A DNA stretch of 64,000 bases from Salegentibacter flavus (GTDB lineage Bacteria > Bacteroidota > Bacteroidia > Flavobacteriales > Flavobacteriaceae): NCBI RefSeq assembly GCF_900115145.1, contig NZ_FOVL01000007.1, positions 1-64,000 of the forward strand, written 5' to 3'. The notes under the pieces were generated by a model that worked only from the letters and a program-made list of their open reading frames with translations, was not told the origin of the DNA and made no database searches. Position numbers and translations under genes: made by a program. Within the stretch, counting starts at the first letter, position 1. The number at the start of each line of letters is the position of its first letter. Positions 55,156-62,688 of this stretch are shown piece by piece.

Positions 55156-55503
55156 TTAGTTTCTTTTAACCAGTGCATATATCCCGTTGTCTAGCGGCAG
55201 GTAACCCTGATCATACACAAAATAATAAACCTTGCCGCTTTTGGTAGTGTAAATGCTTGTGATATAATCGAAATTAAAACCCTTGGTCAATAGCCTGTTT
55301 TTAGTCGTAGTGGTTTTTTCGGTGGGATTGCATTCTTCCAAAATCCGGTAGTTCTTTCGAAGTCGGTTATTTACGTTTCTAACCAGGTTTTTCCTGTCTT
55401 TGTTTAGGTTGTTGTGGTAAGCATTACGGCAATAATCGCTGCAGAATTTTTTATCTGCGCGGCCCACAATTTTTTCTCCACATTCCAGACAGGCTTTCTG
55501 CAT
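55156..55503 (-). CDS. Small zinc-ribbon protein
   Basis: A 115-residue basic protein. The N-terminus CLECGEKIVGRADKKFCSDYC gives a C-x2-C-x14-C-x3-C zinc site like that of DUF2116 proteins. Then comes a basic helix (RNAYHNNLNKDRKNLVRNVNNRLRKN) and a C-terminal beta segment (YITSIYTTKSGKVYYFVYDQGYLPL). It may bind nucleic acid. Widespread in Bacteroidota by my recollection; the function is unknown. Confidence 0.78.
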   Translation of the reverse strand: MQKACLECGEKIVGRADKKFCSDYCRNAYHNNLNKDRKNLVRNVNNRLRKNYRILEECNPTEKTTTTKNRLLTKGFNFDYITSIYTTKSGKVYYFVYDQGYLPLDNGIYALVKRN

Positions 55504-55575
55504 TTTTTAATGTTTTCACAATAAATATAAGAAAAACCTGAATATTGCAAGATATTGGAACTTAAGCCTTTATAA

Positions 55576-56190
55576 CTATTTCATTTTCAAAACTTCTGCA
55601 CGAGCCATAAAAGAATCCCGTAATCTTTCGATTTTTGAGTTGGTCTCACTGGCAAATACAAGGTATTGACATTTTGAAATATGCTGGGGTATTCTAATTA
55701 AATCGTTGAAAATGCCAGTATTGGTAATGAATTCAGCATCTTCCACAATAAGTAATTTTAACTGACTCACATTAATTCCTGTAATGGAAAAAAGCTTGAA
55801 TAGTTTTTTAGGCGTCGCAATCACAATATCTACGCCTTCGTAAATTGCAACTTTCTGGACTTCTATATCGGGTTCATCATATGCACTGAAAATCCGGAGA
55901 TCCATATACCTGGTGAATTTTTTAAATTCCTTTTCAAGTTCCTTCGCGGCTTCTTTGTCTTTCACATAGATCAACGCCCGGGGAGCATCTTCAAAAGCAG
56001 CACTTTCCAGTTTTTGAATAGTACTAATTACCAGCGCAGTGGTTTTTCCGGAATTTTCCGGGGCGAAAATGTAAAGATCCCTTCCGCTTTTTATTTTTGG
56101 CAATATTTTCTTCTGAAAAGGCAAAGGCTCTTCAATCCCTAATCTTTCCAGAGCTTCTTTTAAGGGGGGATTCAGTTTTTTAAAGGACAT
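55576..56190 (-). CDS. Single-domain, degenerate DEAD-box-like protein
   Basis: A 204-residue protein with only the N-terminal RecA-like half of a DEAD-box helicase. A Q-motif-like start (LNPPLKEALERLGIEEPLPFQ) and Walker A (APENSGKTTAL) are present. Motif Ib reads ATPKKLF, motif II is VEDAEF in place of DEAD, and motif III is FASET instead of SAT. The C-terminal helicase half is absent, and downstream DNA shows no remnant of it. The lost Asp-Glu pair argues against ATP hydrolysis. It may be a conserved regulatory RNA-binding protein rather than a fresh truncation. Confidence 0.8.
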   Translation of the reverse strand: MSFKKLNPPLKEALERLGIEEPLPFQKKILPKIKSGRDLYIFAPENSGKTTALVISTIQKLESAAFEDAPRALIYVKDKEAAKELEKEFKKFTRYMDLRIFSAYDEPDIEVQKVAIYEGVDIVIATPKKLFKLFSITGINVSQLKLLIVEDAEFITNTGIFNDLIRIPQHISKCQYLVFASETNSKIERLRDSFMARAEVLKMK

Positions 56191-56247
56191 TTCGGTATGA
56201 TTTTAACCTGATTTTTATTTAATTCTTTGGTAAGAATCAAGATGCTA

Positions 56248-56255
56248 CAAAGGTA
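56248..56255 (-). promoter_or_regulatory. Possible -7 box of the DEAD-like gene
   Basis: TACCTTTG on the minus strand matches TANNTTTG. It ends 57 bases before the start codon. No -33 match was found. Confidence 0.38.
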
Positions 56256-56363
56256 ACCTTCCCGATTTTGACCCTACTATAAATCCACTTCAAATTTGAA
56301 TAAACCTGAATATCATTAATCCCGGCGAAAATATCAATACTGATAAAAGCTCCATTCTTTACT

Positions 56364-56840
56364 TTATAAATTAAATTCTTCTATCTGAAGCCTGTAATCA
56401 TATTGCAAATCTTCGTGTAGCTTCTCCAATTTTGTATTAATAAGCTGAAGCTGCCGTTCATAAAGGTTCTGAAGGGTTTTGTTGCGGTGTATAGGTTTTG
56501 GGAAAGATTTCAACTTCGCACAGAAATAAATAAGAAGCTCCACCTCGGTTTCTGTTTTCCCTGAATATCGGGCATGCTTTTTTACATCCTTCAGAATTTT
56601 CCTCACACTCTTTTTTATAAAATACCAGGTGCGGGTGTTGATGCCGGCAAATTGCTCGTCTATCTCTTTTTTTACTTCGGAAATAAATTCGGCTTCATTA
56701 TCAGATTCGAATAGCAGATAGGTAAGCAACTCTTTATTCTCTTTTTTGAATTTTGAAAGCCTCAGGCAAAGTTCCAGAAGTTCGTCCTGAGACCGAAAGG
56801 CGAGTTCTTTTTTTAATTGACTAACACTGGCTGCTTTCAT
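56364..56840 (-). CDS. Conserved hypothetical helical protein
   Basis: A 158-residue protein that I do not recognise. It is strongly helical and charged, rich in Lys, Glu and Leu (SQDELLELCLRLSKFKKENK, IKKSVRKILKDVKKHARYSG, LYERQLQLINTKLEKLHEDL). It has no signal peptide, no membrane segment and no catalytic motif. The middle, TETEVELLIYFCAKLKSFPKP, could be a HEAT-like bundle. It lies 40 bases upstream of the gamma-glutamylcyclotransferase-like gene's 3' end in the same direction, which means the two may be co-transcribed. Confidence 0.7.
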   Translation of the reverse strand: MKAASVSQLKKELAFRSQDELLELCLRLSKFKKENKELLTYLLFESDNEAEFISEVKKEIDEQFAGINTRTWYFIKKSVRKILKDVKKHARYSGKTETEVELLIYFCAKLKSFPKPIHRNKTLQNLYERQLQLINTKLEKLHEDLQYDYRLQIEEFNL

Positions 56841-56879
56841 AAGTTTTCTGATCGCGGTGAGCTGATAAAAATAAGAATT

Positions 56880-57515
56880 TTAGTTACCAATTAATTCTGG
56901 AAAGTCTTTTTCAATGGGGAAGCCTTTAATTCCTGTTTTGTTTTCCAGGTACTTTTGAATTTCTGAAGGCGACAGCTTATAGGTTTGCTTAAGTCCTTCA
57001 ATAATTATCTTTAAATAATGTTCGTTGGGTGCATTTATTTCGTTTTCGAGATATTCTTCATTGGTAAAGGTAAAAATGGGGTGGCCTTCTTCATCGCCCA
57101 GGTAAATAATTTGCCCGTACCAGGAATCGTTTTTCATATCCAACGAACCTTCTTCAATTACCTTTTCGAGGTTAATATCGAATTCCCCTTCAAATTTTAT
57201 CTCCTGTTGCACCAGGTCAATGAATTGCTGTCGGATGATGAGATACATACGCCCCAGAGTTTCTACATTTTTGTCGAATTCTGATTTAATGAAGGCAGCA
57301 CCACCGCCGCTCCAGGTCTTCGAGCTTTTAGCGAAATACATTTCCCTGTTAATGATCAGGCCTTTGGTGCCGGTTGGAAAAGTCTTGTTGGTACATCCGG
57401 GGTAAATACGATGTGCTCCTTTTGGCTGCCCACCACCTATATAACATCTGAAACGCTCTTCCAACAGGTTGGAGCCATAACAGGCGTACCAGACTCGTTG
57501 TTCTTCTTTCGGCAT
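56880..57515 (-). CDS. Gamma-glutamylcyclotransferase-like protein
   Basis: A 211-residue protein from ATG 57515 (MPKEEQRVWYACYGSNLLEERF). A TTG at 57527 would add four residues. The ACYGSNL motif and the following beta-barrel features (GLIINREMYFAKSSKTWSGGGAAFI, GRMYLI) place it in the GGCT/AIG2 fold. The catalytic Glu is not assigned with confidence. The substrate may be a gamma-glutamyl amine or peptide. It is divergent from ssb. Confidence 0.78.
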   Translation of the reverse strand: MPKEEQRVWYACYGSNLLEERFRCYIGGGQPKGAHRIYPGCTNKTFPTGTKGLIINREMYFAKSSKTWSGGGAAFIKSEFDKNVETLGRMYLIIRQQFIDLVQQEIKFEGEFDINLEKVIEEGSLDMKNDSWYGQIIYLGDEEGHPIFTFTNEEYLENEINAPNEHYLKIIIEGLKQTYKLSPSEIQKYLENKTGIKGFPIEKDFPELIGN

Positions 57516-57602
57516 TTTTTTATGCAAATAAAGCTTTTTATGGGAATAGCCAAATCAGGCTCGTCGATTTATCTATTTTTTTAAATGATTTTTTCTGAAT
57601 TC

Positions 57603-57627
57603 AAACGTTTACAAACGCCTATAAACG
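57603..57627. promoter_or_regulatory. Three AAACG motifs phased at 10 bp upstream of ssb
   Basis: AAACG occurs at 57603, 57613 and 57623, each exactly one helical turn apart, and AAATA continues the pattern at 57633. The first copy is part of the palindrome AAACGTTT. It lies in the 211-base divergent region between the GGCT-like gene and ssb, about 45 bases upstream of a TAAGTTTG box (57670-57677). It could be a cooperative activator or repressor site. Confidence 0.45.
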
Positions 57628-57726
57628 AAAACAAATAATTCCCAACCGATTAATATTTGTGTTCAGATCTAAGTTTGTTGTGTTGAAATGAACTAACGAT
57701 TTTCAGCTAAATTAAAATTTTGAGTT

Positions 57727-58062
57727 ATGAGCACTTTAAGAAACAAAGTTCAGTTGATCGGGAATGTAGGAAGAGAACCTGAGATCGTAAACCTGGAATC
57801 GGGAAAGAAAATCGCGAAATTTCCTATCGCAACTAATGAGCACTACAAGAACGGTGCAGGGGAAAAAATCACAGACACCCAATGGCACAATATCGTAGCC
57901 TGGGGTAAAACGGCTGAGTTGGTAGAGAAATATGTCGGAAAAGGGAAGGAAGTAGGCATTGAAGGCAAGTTAACCAACCGCAGCTGGGATGATAAAGAAG
58001 GCAAAATGCATTTTATAACCGAAGTGGTTTGCAACGAACTGCTGTTAATGGGAAATAAATAG
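57727..58062 (+). CDS. ssb: Short single-stranded DNA-binding protein
   Basis: A 111-residue OB-fold SSB: NKVQLIGNVGREPEIVNLESGKKIAKFPIATNE, DTQWHNIVAWGKTAELVEKYVGKGKEV, GKLTNRSW. It ends right after the OB-fold (EVVCNELLLMGNK). The long Gly-rich linker and acidic C-terminal tip (DDDIPF) that recruit repair proteins in standard SSB are absent. It is likely a second SSB paralogue rather than the main replication protein, which would be elsewhere in the genome. Confidence 0.92.
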   Translation: MSTLRNKVQLIGNVGREPEIVNLESGKKIAKFPIATNEHYKNGAGEKITDTQWHNIVAWGKTAELVEKYVGKGKEVGIEGKLTNRSWDDKEGKMHFITEVVCNELLLMGNK

Positions 58063-58091
58063 TGTATGAGCCTTAAATTTTCTGAAGATTG

Positions 58092-58128
58092 AAATTCCCA
58101 TCCGCATTACCCGGGCGGGAATTTTTTT
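58092..58128. terminator. Terminator between ssb and the histone-deacetylase-like gene
   Basis: AAATTCCC (58092-58099) pairs with GGGAATTT (58117-58124) with a 17-base GC-rich loop, and a T run follows to 58128. It lies between two convergent genes. Confidence 0.68.
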
Positions 58129-58131
58129 GTT

Positions 58132-59034
58132 CTAGAAATAAATTTCCTGAGCTAATTTATAGTTATTGGCATGAGCTTCGATAATTGTTTTAATTTCCGG
58201 GGAATACCCGCCACCCATACTGCATTGCACGGGAATCTTAAGATCATGGCAGGTTTGCAGCACAAAGCGGTCGCGTTCTTTGCAACCTGCGACCGTGCAA
58301 GAGAGCTTTCCTAATTTATCGGATTTTAAAATATCCACACCGCTTAAATAAAAAATGAAATCGGGATCTTGATTCTTTATTAAATCCGGAAGGGTTTCTT
58401 TGAGGATTTTCAAATAGTCTTCATCTCCGGTGCCATCGGGTAATTCTATATCCAGGTCAGATTGTTCTTTTTTAAAAGGATAGTTGTTTTTTCCGTGCAT
58501 TGAAAAGGTAAAAACCGAAGGATCATTTTCGAAGATCTTGGCCGTGCCATTTCCCTGGTGAACGTCCAGATCTACAATAAGTATTTTTTCGGCCAGTTTT
58601 TTATGTTGAAGGTACCTGGCGGCAATAGCCTGGTCATTTAGCAAACAAAAAGCCTCCCCGTAATTGGAATAAGCGTGATGGGTGCCTCCGGCAATGTTGA
58701 AGGCGACACCATTTTCAATAGCGAAATGGCAGCCTTTCATCGTACCATCAGCAATTATGAGTTCCCTCTTTACAAGTTCCACAGAAAGCGGAAATCCGGT
58801 TTTTCTTTCAGCTCTTCTGTCGAGTTTAAGGTTTTTAAGTTGTGTAAAATATTTTGCATCGTGCACGGCAAGGATATGTTTCTCATCCGGAATTTCCGGT
58901 TGAAAAAAATTTGCATCTACACAGGTTCCTTCGTGTAGGAGTTGCCTGGGTAGCAACTCATATTTTTCCATAGGGAAGCGGTGTCCCTCCGGCAAAGGAT
59001 GTTTGTAGATAGGATGGTAGGCGATTTTTAGCAT
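58132..59034 (-). CDS. Histone-deacetylase-family (acetoin utilization AcuC-like) deacetylase
   Basis: A 300-residue zinc deacetylase of the arginase/HDAC fold. Active-site parts include GTHHAYSNYG, LIVDLDVHQGNG (zinc Asp and His), FSMHGKNNYPF, an Asp in LSGVDILKSDKLG and MGGGYSPEI. Bacterial relatives deacylate acetylpolyamines, small amides or acetyl-CoA synthetase; the substrate is not clear here. It is followed downstream by the ssb terminator and preceded by a half copy of a palindromic repeat. Confidence 0.9.
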   Translation of the reverse strand: MLKIAYHPIYKHPLPEGHRFPMEKYELLPRQLLHEGTCVDANFFQPEIPDEKHILAVHDAKYFTQLKNLKLDRRAERKTGFPLSVELVKRELIIADGTMKGCHFAIENGVAFNIAGGTHHAYSNYGEAFCLLNDQAIAARYLQHKKLAEKILIVDLDVHQGNGTAKIFENDPSVFTFSMHGKNNYPFKKEQSDLDIELPDGTGDEDYLKILKETLPDLIKNQDPDFIFYLSGVDILKSDKLGKLSCTVAGCKERDRFVLQTCHDLKIPVQCSMGGGYSPEIKTIIEAHANNYKLAQEIYF

Positions 59035-59047
59035 TTAGCTTGATTAA

Positions 59048-59063
59048 ACCTCACAGGTTTCCA
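59048..59063. repeat. Half copy of repeat family C
   Basis: ACCTCACAGGTTTCCA is identical to bases 51185-51200, which is the left arm and part of the loop of the full 14-bp hairpin. The right arm is missing. It lies directly upstream of the HDAC-like gene and before the small membrane protein stop. Confidence 0.65.
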
Positions 59064-59066
59064 CTT

Positions 59067-59285
59067 CTAAAAAGTCAAAACATTTGCCCATTTTAAAAGA
59101 TACATTATTAGAAACGTACCTCCGATACCGACAAATATTGCACCTTGCCAATAGAAGGTTCTCGTCCCCCATTTTTTCCACATTTTTTTACCATATTCTT
59201 TTCTGAAATGACCACTAGTCATAATCCAAAAAAGAAAAGTGATTATTAAAAAAAGCGAAATTGTTATTACCCAAATTTTTTCCAT
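59067..59285 (-). CDS. Small two-helix membrane protein, unknown
   Basis: A 72-residue protein with two hydrophobic helices (about 4-24 and 48-65) and a basic loop (RKEYGKKMWKKWGTRTFYWQG) between them. The hydrophobic pattern and well-placed start argue for a real gene. There is no recognisable family. It lies between the HDAC-like gene and metG and is read in the same direction. Confidence 0.55.
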   Translation of the reverse strand: MEKIWVITISLFLIITFLFWIMTSGHFRKEYGKKMWKKWGTRTFYWQGAIFVGIGGTFLIMYLLKWANVLTF

Positions 59286-59329
59286 TTGTCGAAATTTCAG
59301 TTTAAATGGTTTGCCAACTGTGTCAGTTC

Positions 59330-59366
59330 AAGCCGATTTGAGGCTTGTAGCTCGAGAGGAGTCGAG
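59330..59366. repeat. Two adjacent small hairpins downstream of metG
   Basis: AAGCC (59330-59334) pairs with GGCTT (59342-59346), and CTCGA (59351-59355) pairs with TCGAG (59362-59366). The motif CGAGAG appears twice near the second. These lie 10 bases past the metG stop. The second hairpin looks like a widely dispersed short flavobacterial repeat. Neither has a T run in the metG direction. Confidence 0.45.
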
Positions 59367-59376
59367 AGAACGAGAA

Positions 59377-61464
59377 CTAATTGATTGCCGCTCCCGGTTC
59401 CACGCCATCTTCATCGGGATTAACAAAAACCAGTTTTCCCTGGGCATTTTCGGTCATCAGGATCATCCCCTGACTTTCTACGCCGCGCAGTTTCCGGGAA
59501 GCTAAATTGGCCAGAACTGTAACTTTCTTTCCAATGATCTCTTCGGCCTTAAAATGCTCTGCTATACCGGAAACTACAGTCCTTTGATCCAGTCCAGTGT
59601 CAACCTTTATAACCATAAGTTTCTTGGTTTTTGGCATTTTATGAGCTTCAATGATAGTTCCTACCCTCAGGTCCATTTTGGTGAAATCCTCAAAGCTTGC
59701 GGTATCTTTTTGCGGCTCTACTTTATTTGCTTCAGCGGCATTTGCAGTTTTTGTAGCTTCCAGTTTTTCCAATTGTTTCTCTATTTGTTCATCTTCAATT
59801 TTGCTGAAAAGCAATTCTGCTTTTCCTATTTGGTGACCCGCAGGTAACAATGATTCCCGGGTCGAGATCTTATCCCATTGAGATTTCTCATAGTTTTCCA
59901 GCCTGTTTTCTTCCGCTGAAAATTTCAGCATACCTTTTAGTTTCACCGAAGTGAAGGGTAAGAACGGCTCGCTTAGGGTGGCCAGGGCAGAAGCGATCTG
60001 CAGGGCAACATACATTATGGTTTGTACTCTGTCGACATCGGTTTTTATAAGTTTCCACGGCTCTTCATCTGCAAGGTATTTATTGCCAAGGCGGGCTAGG
60101 TTCATCAATTCGGCCTGGGCCTCGCGGAAACGATATTTTTCAATAGAACTTGCGATCACTGAAGGATAAGCTTTCAGCTCGGCAATGGTTTGCTCATCAA
60201 CTTTTGAAAGCTTTTGAGGCTGGGGAACAAGTCCCTCGTAATATTTATTGGTAAGCACGATCACGCGGTTGATGAAATTCCCGAAGATGGCAACCAGTTC
60301 GTTGTTATTTCTGGCCTGGAAATCCTTCCAGGTAAAATCGTTGTCTTTGGTTTCTGGAGCGTTGGCAGTAAGTGCATACCGCAACACATCCTGCTGCCCG
60401 GGGAAATCTTCAAGATATTCATGAAGCCAAACCGCCCAGTTCTTGGAGGTAGATAGTTTCTTTCCTTCCAGATTAAGAAATTCGTTGGCAGGCACATTTT
60501 GCGGCAAAATAAAGTCGCCTTGAGCTTTTAACATTACCGGGAAAATAATACAGTGGAACACGATATTATCTTTTCCGATAAAATGGATGAGTTTGGTGTT
60601 TTCGTCTTTCCAGTATGGTTCCCAGTCTTTTCCTTCCCGCTCAGCCCACTCCTTGGTGGACGAGATATACCCGATTGGCGCATCAAACCATACATAAAGC
60701 ACTTTTCCTTCGGCACCTTCAACGGGAACCGGGATTCCCCAATCCAAATCGCGGGTTACGGCACGTGCCCTAAGACCATCGTCTATCCAGGATTTAACCT
60801 GACCGTACACATTGCTTTTCCAGTCGGCTTTATGGCCAACCAGAATCCATTCTTTCAGCCAGTCTTCATACTGATCTAAAGGCAAAAACCAGTGACGGGT
60901 TTCCTTCAAGGTTGGTGTCGCTCCTGAAAATGTAGATTTCGGATTGATAAGATCGGTGGCATTCAGGGAAGATCCGCAGCTTTCACACTGATCGCCGTAT
61001 GCTTCTTCATTCCCACATTTAGGGCAGGTTCCGGTTACAAAACGATCGGCCAGGAACTGTTTGGCTTCCTCATCATAAAGCTGTTGAGTGGTTTCTTCGA
61101 TGAATTTGCCGTCTTCATACATCTTTCTGAAAAAATCAGAAGCCGTATCGTGGTGAACCTTCGCTGAGGTCCTGGAGTAATTATCAAAAGAAACCCCAAA
61201 ATCCTTGAATGATTTTTTAATGATGGCGTGATACTTATCTACGATATCCTGCGGGCTCACGCTTTCCTTTTTCGCCTTAATGGTAATAGGCACACCGTGC
61301 TCGTCACTTCCGCAGACAAAAGCCACGTCGTGCCCCTGCATTCTTAAAAATCTCGCATAAATATCGGCAGGTACATAGACCCCTGCAAGGTGACCAATAT
61401 GAATAGGGCCGTTGGTATATGGTAAAGCCGCTGTAATAGTATATCGCTGTGTAGAATCGCTCAT
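59377..61464 (-). CDS. metG: Methionyl-tRNA synthetase
   Basis: Charges tRNA-Met with methionine. The 695-residue protein has the HIGH-like motif ([12 protein letters not shown]), the KMSKS equivalent KLSTSKN and a zinc knuckle ([18 protein letters not shown]). An anticodon-binding helical domain ([18 protein letters not shown]) and a C-terminal tRNA-binding OB domain ([19 protein letters not shown], near 590-695) complete it. The order and length match bacterial type 1 MetRS that carry the dimerisation domain. Confidence 0.97.
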   Translation of the reverse strand: MSDSTQRYTITAALPYTNGPIHIGHLAGVYVPADIYARFLRMQGHDVAFVCGSDEHGVPITIKAKKESVSPQDIVDKYHAIIKKSFKDFGVSFDNYSRTSAKVHHDTASDFFRKMYEDGKFIEETTQQLYDEEAKQFLADRFVTGTCPKCGNEEAYGDQCESCGSSLNATDLINPKSTFSGATPTLKETRHWFLPLDQYEDWLKEWILVGHKADWKSNVYGQVKSWIDDGLRARAVTRDLDWGIPVPVEGAEGKVLYVWFDAPIGYISSTKEWAEREGKDWEPYWKDENTKLIHFIGKDNIVFHCIIFPVMLKAQGDFILPQNVPANEFLNLEGKKLSTSKNWAVWLHEYLEDFPGQQDVLRYALTANAPETKDNDFTWKDFQARNNNELVAIFGNFINRVIVLTNKYYEGLVPQPQKLSKVDEQTIAELKAYPSVIASSIEKYRFREAQAELMNLARLGNKYLADEEPWKLIKTDVDRVQTIMYVALQIASALATLSEPFLPFTSVKLKGMLKFSAEENRLENYEKSQWDKISTRESLLPAGHQIGKAELLFSKIEDEQIEKQLEKLEATKTANAAEANKVEPQKDTASFEDFTKMDLRVGTIIEAHKMPKTKKLMVIKVDTGLDQRTVVSGIAEHFKAEEIIGKKVTVLANLASRKLRGVESQGMILMTENAQGKLVFVNPDEDGVEPGAAIN

Positions 61465-61627
61465 TAATCTTAAACTTTTTGGAAGCCGTAAAGGTAAGCA
61501 ACTGTTAAATAATACGCGTTAAATTCTTGTAAAAGACAGGGCTTCTCTGTGGAATGTTCCTGAATTTAGTGTCAAAATTTTTTCGTAGAGATTTTTCTGA
61601 ATTTTTTGCGGAAGCAAACTAACCAAA

Positions 61628-62197
61628 ATGAAAAAAATATTTGTTGTAATAAGCGTATTGACACTGGTTGCCTGCGGCAGTTCCAGAAACAACGCATCCA
61701 AAGATAAATTTGTAATTGAAAATCTTCAGAAGTATTCTTCTGAAGAGCTTAAACGCGAATATCCCGATGCGAATTTCAGGGAAGATGTGGGAATGTTTGA
61801 AGAAGGCACCGTGGAGCGTGCCTATACAATCCTTTTCCCCGATACTCCAAACGAACTTCACGTAACCTGGAAAGATAAAAGCCGCACAGAGATCCACGAC
61901 ATTAGATTTGACGTAGACGGGCAATGGAAATCCGATGAGGGCATTCAAATAGGGACTACTTATGAAGAACTCAACAGGCTGAATGGAAAGGACATATCTT
62001 TTTACGGCTTCGGCTGGGATTACAGTGGCGCGGTAATGTGGAATGACGGAAAGCTTGAAAATTCAGGCTTACGTGTTTTTCTCGGGCCTCAAAACGAACC
62101 CGGGAATGATTTCTATGGTGACCGCTTAATTGAAGCGAGCCCGGAAGAAATAGAAGCATTAGATCTAAGAGTGGAAACGATAATGCTGGTTAACTAA
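61628..62197 (+). CDS. Hypothetical lipoprotein
   Basis: A 189-residue lipoprotein (lipobox LVAC, Cys16). The mature protein is acidic and opens with NLQKYSSEELKREYPDANFREDVG, then FDVDGQWKSDEGIQIGTTYEELNRLNGKDISFYGFGWDYSG, a pattern seen in uncharacterised Bacteroidota lipoproteins. There are no catalytic motifs. It is divergent from metG and is followed by yraN after 66 bases. Confidence 0.78.
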   Translation: MKKIFVVISVLTLVACGSSRNNASKDKFVIENLQKYSSEELKREYPDANFREDVGMFEEGTVERAYTILFPDTPNELHVTWKDKSRTEIHDIRFDVDGQWKSDEGIQIGTTYEELNRLNGKDISFYGFGWDYSGAVMWNDGKLENSGLRVFLGPQNEPGNDFYGDRLIEASPEEIEALDLRVETIMLVN

Positions 62198-62263
62198 GCA
62201 AAATATAAAGGAATTCCCCCAATTCATTTTCGGTCAGGAAATTTTAATTTGCTTAAAAACTAA

Positions 62264-62629
62264 ATGGCCAAATATAATTCATTAGGAATAGAGGGGGAAC
62301 AATTAGCTGTGGCGCATCTTAGGAAAGAGGGGTATGAGATTCTGGCCGAGAACTACACGTTTCAGAAAGCAGAGGTAGACATAATTGCCAGAACAGGTGA
62401 TACCCTCGTGATAGTTGAGGTGAAAACCCGCAGCACCCCCGATTTTGGCCTACCTCAGGAATTTGTAAAGCCTAAACAAAGAAGACAACTCCTAAAGGTC
62501 GCCGACTTCTATATCAATGACAGAAACCTCTCTGAAGTAGAAGCCCGTTTTGATATAATTGCGATTGTAATCAATAAGAAGGGTGTGAAACTGGAACATC
62601 TGGAAAATGCTTTTTACCATTTTCAATAA
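62264..62629 (+). CDS. yraN: UPF0102 family protein YraN
   Basis: A 121-residue protein with the restriction-endonuclease-like fold of UPF0102. The nuclease core residues are present: Glu in GIEGEQLAVAHL, Asp in KAEVDIIAR, and ExK in VEVKTRS. The family is conserved in most bacteria. Its substrate is not established, although the fold suggests DNA processing (Holliday-junction-like nuclease). The stop overlaps the terminator that separates it from the convergent M13 peptidase. Confidence 0.92.
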   Translation: MAKYNSLGIEGEQLAVAHLRKEGYEILAENYTFQKAEVDIIARTGDTLVIVEVKTRSTPDFGLPQEFVKPKQRRQLLKVADFYINDRNLSEVEARFDIIAIVINKKGVKLEHLENAFYHFQ

Positions 62630-62667
62630 AAAAGGCCTACTGAAATTTACTTTCAGCAGGCCTTTTT
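62629..62667. terminator. Bidirectional terminator between yraN and the M13 peptidase
   Basis: AAAAAGGCCT (62629-62638) and CTGAAA (62640-62645) pair with TTTCAG (62651-62656) and AGGCCTTTTT (62658-62667), with one A-C mismatch and a TTTAC loop. It is flanked by A and T tracts and lies between convergent genes. Confidence 0.9.
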
Positions 62668-62688
62668 AATAAATTATTTTTCAAATAA

